Source: Pleurodeles waltl (Eukaryota > Chordata > Amphibia > Caudata > Salamandridae). Taken from it: 64,000 nt of DNA. Below are positions 59,820 through 64,000 of the stretch, one piece after another. The stretch lies in assembly GCF_031143425.1 (NCBI RefSeq), contig NC_090447.1, forward strand, positions 844,631,760-844,695,759. The letters run 5' to 3'. A program made the translations under genes and the position numbers. Positions within the stretch are counted from its first letter, which is position 1. Every line of letters begins with the position of its first letter. The notes under the pieces are model-generated. The model worked only from the letters and a program-made list of their open reading frames with translations. It was not told where the DNA came from and made no database searches.

Positions 59820-60430
59820 TTGCTTATAAAATGACTTGCAACAAAGTCACTTTTAGCGACGCTCTGGTGGTGCAATGCCTTGTGCAATATTTACAAGGCG
59901 GCGTTAAGCTACATCTTGTGGCTTAATGCCACTTTGTAAATACGGACCCTTTACACGCACACTAAGCGTGGAAGGGGTAAGAAATGGGTGTTGCTGTGGG
60001 CGTTCCACTGCAAACCCCATTGCATTTTGATACTGCCCCAGACTTACGAGGAATCATAAACCTGAGGCAGAGCCAAAAACTAATGCCACCCCAGGGGTGG
60101 CGTTAGCATGGCTCAACGAGGAGAAATAGTTTTATATCTCCACATTTTTGCTTTTTCTCTGTGTGCTGCATTCTGCAGCACGCATAGAAAGAGCAAAATA
60201 CACTGAATTATTGTTTATGTGGGGGAAGCTGACACCTTCCTGCACATAATCAATAATTCCCTGCAAAACAGGCCCCCTTGCACTGTGGTGAAAGGGTGCA
60301 TGCGTTGGCGCTAGGCAGCTACATTTAGCGCCAGTGCTAAAAGAAACAAAGGTGAGTGCCATTTTTTTATAAATACGACGCATCTTTGCATTTCTGAGTG
60401 ACGCGGCAGTGCCAATTTTGGTGCCACTTC
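59820..60430. repeat. MITE-like region with hairpin
   Basis: A hairpin has arms TTTACAAGGCGGCGTTAAGC (from 59890) and GGCTTAATGCCACTTTGTAA (to 59940), mostly paired. Words such as AAATACGGACCC, GCGCTAGGCAGCTACATTTA and TTTATAAATACGACGC are of the type found at MITE ends in this window. I cannot fix the outer borders. Confidence 0.4.
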
Positions 60431-60711
60431 CTCATAAATGAGGTAATAAGAGCAGGAGCAATCATTGATTACCAAGGTAGAGATTTTTTCTAAGAAAAAT
60501 GTGATGCAAGTCCAGTACCTCAACATGTGGGTAGAGAACGGTGCTCTTCTACACATTTCTTAGTCACATTCACAATGAACTGGTAGCTAATATAGTTCTG
60601 TTCACATTGCATTAAAATATCAGGGGGGTTTGAGGAATATATGGGCCAAAATATGTTCCTTATTTTATTTGCCTGCAGTGCACACAAGGCAGGCCAGTGC
60701 ACAACAGGCCT

Positions 60712-60780
60712 AGCAGCTTTCACTGCCTATGGCCCCGGCCTGAATTCAGGTCAGGGCCATAGGCAGTGGAAGAAAGCTAT
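60712..60780. repeat. Palindrome with 5S-rRNA-like arms (first)
   Basis: Arms CACTGCCTATGGCC (60721-60734) and GGCCATAGGCAGTG (60755-60768) flank a perfect CCTGAATTCAGG centre (60739-60750). Each arm reads like the first 20 or so bases of vertebrate 5S rRNA (GCCTACGGCC then CCTGAA). Confidence 0.55.
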
Positions 60781-60869
60781 TGTTTCATGCCTCTTGTGCA
60801 CCAGCCTGTCCCGTGTACACTGCACATGGGACAGGCCGATGCACAAGAGGACCGAAATGGCAGCTTTCA

Positions 60870-60980
60870 CTGCCTACAGACTTCCTGAATGCGCCCGATC
60901 TCAGAAGCGCTAAGCAGGCTCGGGCCTGGCTGACCAGGTCCGACCCTGTTTAGCGCTTCTGTGATCGGGTGCAATTCAGG
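60870..60980. repeat. 5S-rRNA-derived foldback element
   Basis: 60872-60929 resembles 5S rRNA: GCCTACAGAC, CCTGAATGCGCCCGATCTC, AGAAGCGCTAAGCAGG and CTCGGGCCTGG. About ten bases are missing between two GATCTC words, and there is a GC insertion in box A. Bases 60934-60980 are the inverse complement of 60884-60929 with about six mismatches and a CTGA loop. It is not a functional 5S gene, because the 3' half (box C) is replaced by the inverted copy. SINE3-type descent is possible. Confidence 0.6.
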
Positions 60981-61010
60981 ACTCCGTGGGTCACCGAACT
61001 CCGCCTCCAT

Positions 61011-61048
61011 GGAATTCCACAGAGTTTTTTTCATCTCTGTGGAATTCC
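61011..61048. repeat. Perfect inverted repeat
   Basis: GGAATTCCACAGAG (61011-61024) and CTCTGTGGAATTCC (61035-61048) form 14-base arms around a T-rich 10-base loop. Confidence 0.8.
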
Positions 61049-61840
61049 GCCAAGTCGGACTCCGTCAACTGCGCCCAGGCTTAATCTGTACCTTATACAT
61101 GAGTAGGTACATACGTGAACAATACTGACTGATGTTATGGAAAGGTACCAGTCTGTGAAAAAAAGCTATGGAAGTGCATAGAAATACAAAAAGCAACTTC
61201 CCGACTAACTGCAGATAGGTCAATAATCACAGGATCTATGTAAAACTTTGGGGCTGATTTTAACTTTGGTGGACAGAAGGTAAGCTTCATGGCGATTCCT
61301 GACAATGTTGTAAAAGTTAATAGATGACTCCCTCAAGGTTTTACCATGTTTTACATTTTTCTGAAACAAAATACAAAAGGGGGAGTTTGTTAGTGAAAAC
61401 ATGTAAAACTAATAGCCCCCAGAGCATAGGTGTTTTCTCCCATGGTATGTGGGTCATTATGTTTTTTACTGTTCAGGTGACGGACAGTATAAAAAAGGTA
61501 TCTGATCACACTCTCAAAAGAGGACGGAAGTAGGATGACTTATCTCTAACAGTTTGGGCCGTTGGAGGAGTATACCAGTGATGAATCAAGAATAGGGTCT
61601 GACTTTGACATATGTTCAGTCGGTCTGCCTGTAAATGAGCCAGACAACTGACAGTTTGGTGGTGAGGGTACTCCTTTGCCATTGTGCTTTAACCATCATC
61701 CTAAACTCGAAATCAGGGCCTTAACTTACAATATAAAAAATAACATGGCAGTAGCCAAATCAGAAAGATCAGATGGGTGAGTAATGGCATGTAATGTTTT
61801 TCCTTAATGCTGCCCTGCTCATGGATGTCATGTAGGGGCC

Positions 61841-61868
61841 GCCAGGGGTCACAGCTGTGACCCCTGGC
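61841..61868. repeat. Perfect 28-base palindrome
   Basis: GCCAGGGGTCACAG is followed at once by its exact reverse complement, with no loop. A related GCGACCCCTGGC lies at 61899. Confidence 0.9.
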
Positions 61869-62014
61869 ATGCCCTATGTGACCTCTGATGCTGCCTTTGC
61901 GACCCCTGGCTTCAGAGGTGGCAAATTCAGTGCCAATAGCACAGGGGGCAGCTCATCTCCATGGACGTCAGCCGGTACTCCACTCTCTTTGCTTTCTTTC
62001 AGTTTTGTATTACA

Positions 62015-62068
62015 CTAATAGTGAATAATATATTACATAGCGAATAATAATATATTATTCACTATTAG
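62015..62068. repeat. Inverted repeat with 21-base arms
   Basis: The arm starting CTAATAGTGAATAATATATT (62015-62035) is exactly complemented at 62048-62068 around a 12-base loop. Confidence 0.9.
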
Positions 62069-62458
62069 TTTCCTAAAAACGTGAATATGCCCTTCCATGG
62101 CAGATGAGGTAAGTAAAAATGCTTTAAAATGTCTGTTGTGTGCATGCTTGTGGGTGAGAGTGTGTTTATGTGCATTTAAGTGTGAATTTGTGTGTATGTG
62201 TAAGTATGGGTCTGTGAGGAAAAGTGGAGGTTAAGGGCACATGATGTCACTTCTGCTACCCCTAGCATTTTGGTGAACTGACGCCCATGGCCCTCCTTTA
62301 TGGCCACTTTTAAAAACTCATACCTTGACCAAGCAGAAAAGTGGTAACATTTTAAAGTTTTTTATGACATTACTCTACTCTGCTACAAAGTGGATAAAGA
62401 AAAGAACACAATATACATATGTGTATACCAAACATGCCTGTGTGCTATGTAGCATTCA

Positions 62459-62801
62459 GTGCTCAATTTGTGCTTGTTGTTTCCGGTGCTGAGCACCAGC
62501 TCGTATTTTTGAGAGCTGGCGCTCAGGCTTCTGCCTCAAGCATTTACTGCCAGCAAAAGACAGTATGGGAAACACGGAGGAAGAGAAAAACGAAAAAGCG
62601 TTACAATGGGAGAAAGCAGAAAGCTGCAAGAGTGAGCTGAAGGGACAGGGAGTGGCTTTAAATGGATTGAAGAGGCCCGAGATGGCTTCAGTATTACACT
62701 GCTTCTGTATTCCGTGTTCGGACATTTAAATGCAGCAGCCGCGTGTTTAAAAGGAGGGCTTTGGGTACCGGCACGTTTTTTATTTACAAATTAAGCACAG
62801 G
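62459..62801. mobile_element. MITE with GTGCTYAATTTGT ends
   Basis: The left end GTGCTCAATTTGTGCTTG and the complement of the right end, GTGCTTAATTTGTAAATA, are inverted repeats, with CCGGTGC/GCCGGTAC just inside. The interior includes an Arg/Lys-rich frame that is not a gene. No clear target duplication is found. I recall similar elements as common in newt DNA. Confidence 0.5.
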
Positions 62802-63780
62802 TAGCGTCACATAGCTGTGAAGAAGTCAGCATAGAAAGTTCATATAGTTTGCCAAACTTGATGCTTAAATAACAGATTTTAGGATAAACTAGCTTCGTCA
62901 AATTTGGCAAGTTGACCATAAGAGTGCAGGAAGTTACATCAGTATTCAAATATATCGTGAAAAAGAGTGATGAATATAGATTTGAACTTGGTTATTCGTT
63001 TCACGTAGAGGAAATGCTGAGCAAGACAAAAGCAGATCTAGTGTCTTTTCAGTGTTCTTGCAGAAGAATGTGCTTGTGATTGTAAGTTATTGTACGCTCC
63101 AATCAGGTTACTATTCTTATGAGGAGGAAGTCCTCTGACAAGTGACATGAGGACATGTAGAGGTATATGAATGATTTCAAAAGGCTATGAAGGATGAGAT
63201 CGACATAAAAAATACTAAATAATAATGCATAATTTAACCTTCTTATATTGTTTGAACTCTGGCTTCCTAATTAAATCTAATAAAACTGATCATTTTTGCA
63301 TTAGAAAACAATACGAAATCCATCACTTCGTTACATCCATATACATTGTTTGCTGTCTCTGGGAGATCTATTACTTTGTTAATACAAGACCAGTGAAACG
63401 ACATTTTAATGAATAACTGTCAAGCATATGAATGAGCACCACTGGAAGTAGAAAGACACTTTTCTGAAATGAGGCATAATATTTACCAACCTAGAGGCCT
63501 AGTCACAAAGGGAAATATACTGGTGTAGATTTATAACACGTAAATTTACTTTTGCACTTTTAAGTAACTATACTCATTTTTGCTTTTCACGAGTGTAAAG
63601 CTACTCAAAATTGTGGAGTTACATGTTCCCACTCCCTGACGTTCAGGGTGGAGTTAGAAAAACTGTCAAATACAATCTTTAAGTCACCATTAGTGGTGGT
63701 TTTATGACCGCATTTGATGTTTTGCACATTTGTTATGGTAAAGTTTATGGAAAATTGTAAAAGATGACTTACTAACTTAT
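62802..63780. other. No recognisable feature
   Basis: AT-rich DNA. No coding exon, RNA or repeat is supported. Confidence 0.3.
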
Positions 63781-63784
63781 GTCT

Positions 63785-64000
63785 GTTACCCCTCCCGGGG
63801 TATAGACTATCAACCAGGGCTCTCCAGCCATCTCTGTCCAGTGTTTTTCTTTCAATCTGACTCCAAATGTAACCCAACTCTTTGCAGTCAGCATTGAGGC
63901 TTCCACAACAGGTGTTTCTAGGGCTTCATTTTTCCTTTTCCCTTGAGGGTTCCAGGTCAGAGCTTGTCTGGTGATGTGTGATGCGCATTCACAGAGGGTG
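63785..64000 (-). pseudogene. RTE-like LINE ORF2 C-terminus, cut by window edge
   Basis: Reading inward from 64000, the frames give HITRQALTWNPQGKRKNEAL, then after a frameshift LGYIWSQIERKTLDRDGWRA and LVDSLYPGRGNRHK. This is the characteristic end of RTE-class LINE proteins (Arg/Lys-rich linker, then W-x-x-L-E...DRDGWRALV). It is the same class as the fragment at 58202 but on the other strand. It continues beyond the window. Confidence 0.65.

Larger units (their letters stand above)
61080..62450. other. Mostly featureless, two strong palindromes inside
   Basis: Apart from the palindromes at 61841 and 62015 I see no gene, RNA or mobile element here. Confidence 0.3.

Noticed and set aside
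60872..60929. Functional 5S rRNA gene
   Set aside because: It lacks about ten internal bases, has a changed box A and no box C or 3' half. The sequence inverts instead.
62539..62640. Arg/Lys-rich frame resembling a nuclear localisation segment
   Set aside because: It is internal to a non-coding MITE and short, with no domain or splice context.

Overview
The window is repeat-dominated eukaryotic nuclear DNA. It has no compact operons, no ribosome-binding-site-led genes, and long AT-rich stretches without genes. Coding remnants belong almost entirely to transposable elements: PIF/Harbinger DNA transposons with spliced genes, CR1/L2-like and RTE-like LINEs, and one truncated endogenous retrovirus (ERV). 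Many dispersed repeats and foldback elements look like families I associate with large salamander genomes, especially newts such as Pleurodeles. That species inference rests on recognition, not on a database search. I see no convincing host gene.

Layout. 1-8735: right-hand part of a Harbinger-like element whose left end lies outside the window. It carries a spliced + strand gene of unrecognised family (941-3371) and a two-exon Myb/SANT-like gene on the - strand (8416 to 4923), and ends in a GCGTCA-type hairpin. 8737-25748: two near-identical tandem units of about 8.5 kb (8737-17194 and 17265-25748). Each holds a hairpin-rich miniature inverted-repeat element (MITE) cluster, a 5'-truncated ERV (RNase H, integrase, possible env, on the - strand), GC-rich tandem arrays inside an older roughly 2 kb duplication, an AT microsatellite, and a terminal foldback MITE. 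25752-28990: dispersed repeat, then a decayed CR1/L2-like LINE with an internal insertion. 30233-30706: a MITE sharing its ends with the later Harbinger. 31277-35942: exon-like segments of an unrecognised + strand gene, including a clean three-exon 97-codon reading. 39631-47865: an end-to-end Harbinger element with terminal inverted repeats (TIRs) and CTA target-site duplications (TSDs). It carries a HARBI1-type transposase (+) flanked by two different Myb-like genes (-), all three broken. 47869-64000: unclassified sequence, LINE fragments, two copies of a long dispersed repeat, 5S-rRNA-like foldbacks, perfect palindromes and another MITE.

How the parts relate. The Harbinger elements follow the known two-component design, in which a HARBI1 nuclease works with a Myb/SANT DNA-binding partner. 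The 39.6-47.9 kb copy is unusual in carrying two Myb-like partners, one of them divergent from the transposase across about 340 bp. The MITEs at 17.1, 25.6 and 30.2 kb have matching ends and were probably moved by such elements. The 8.5-kb duplication breaks at hairpin ends of this kind, so the foldback termini may have mediated the rearrangement.
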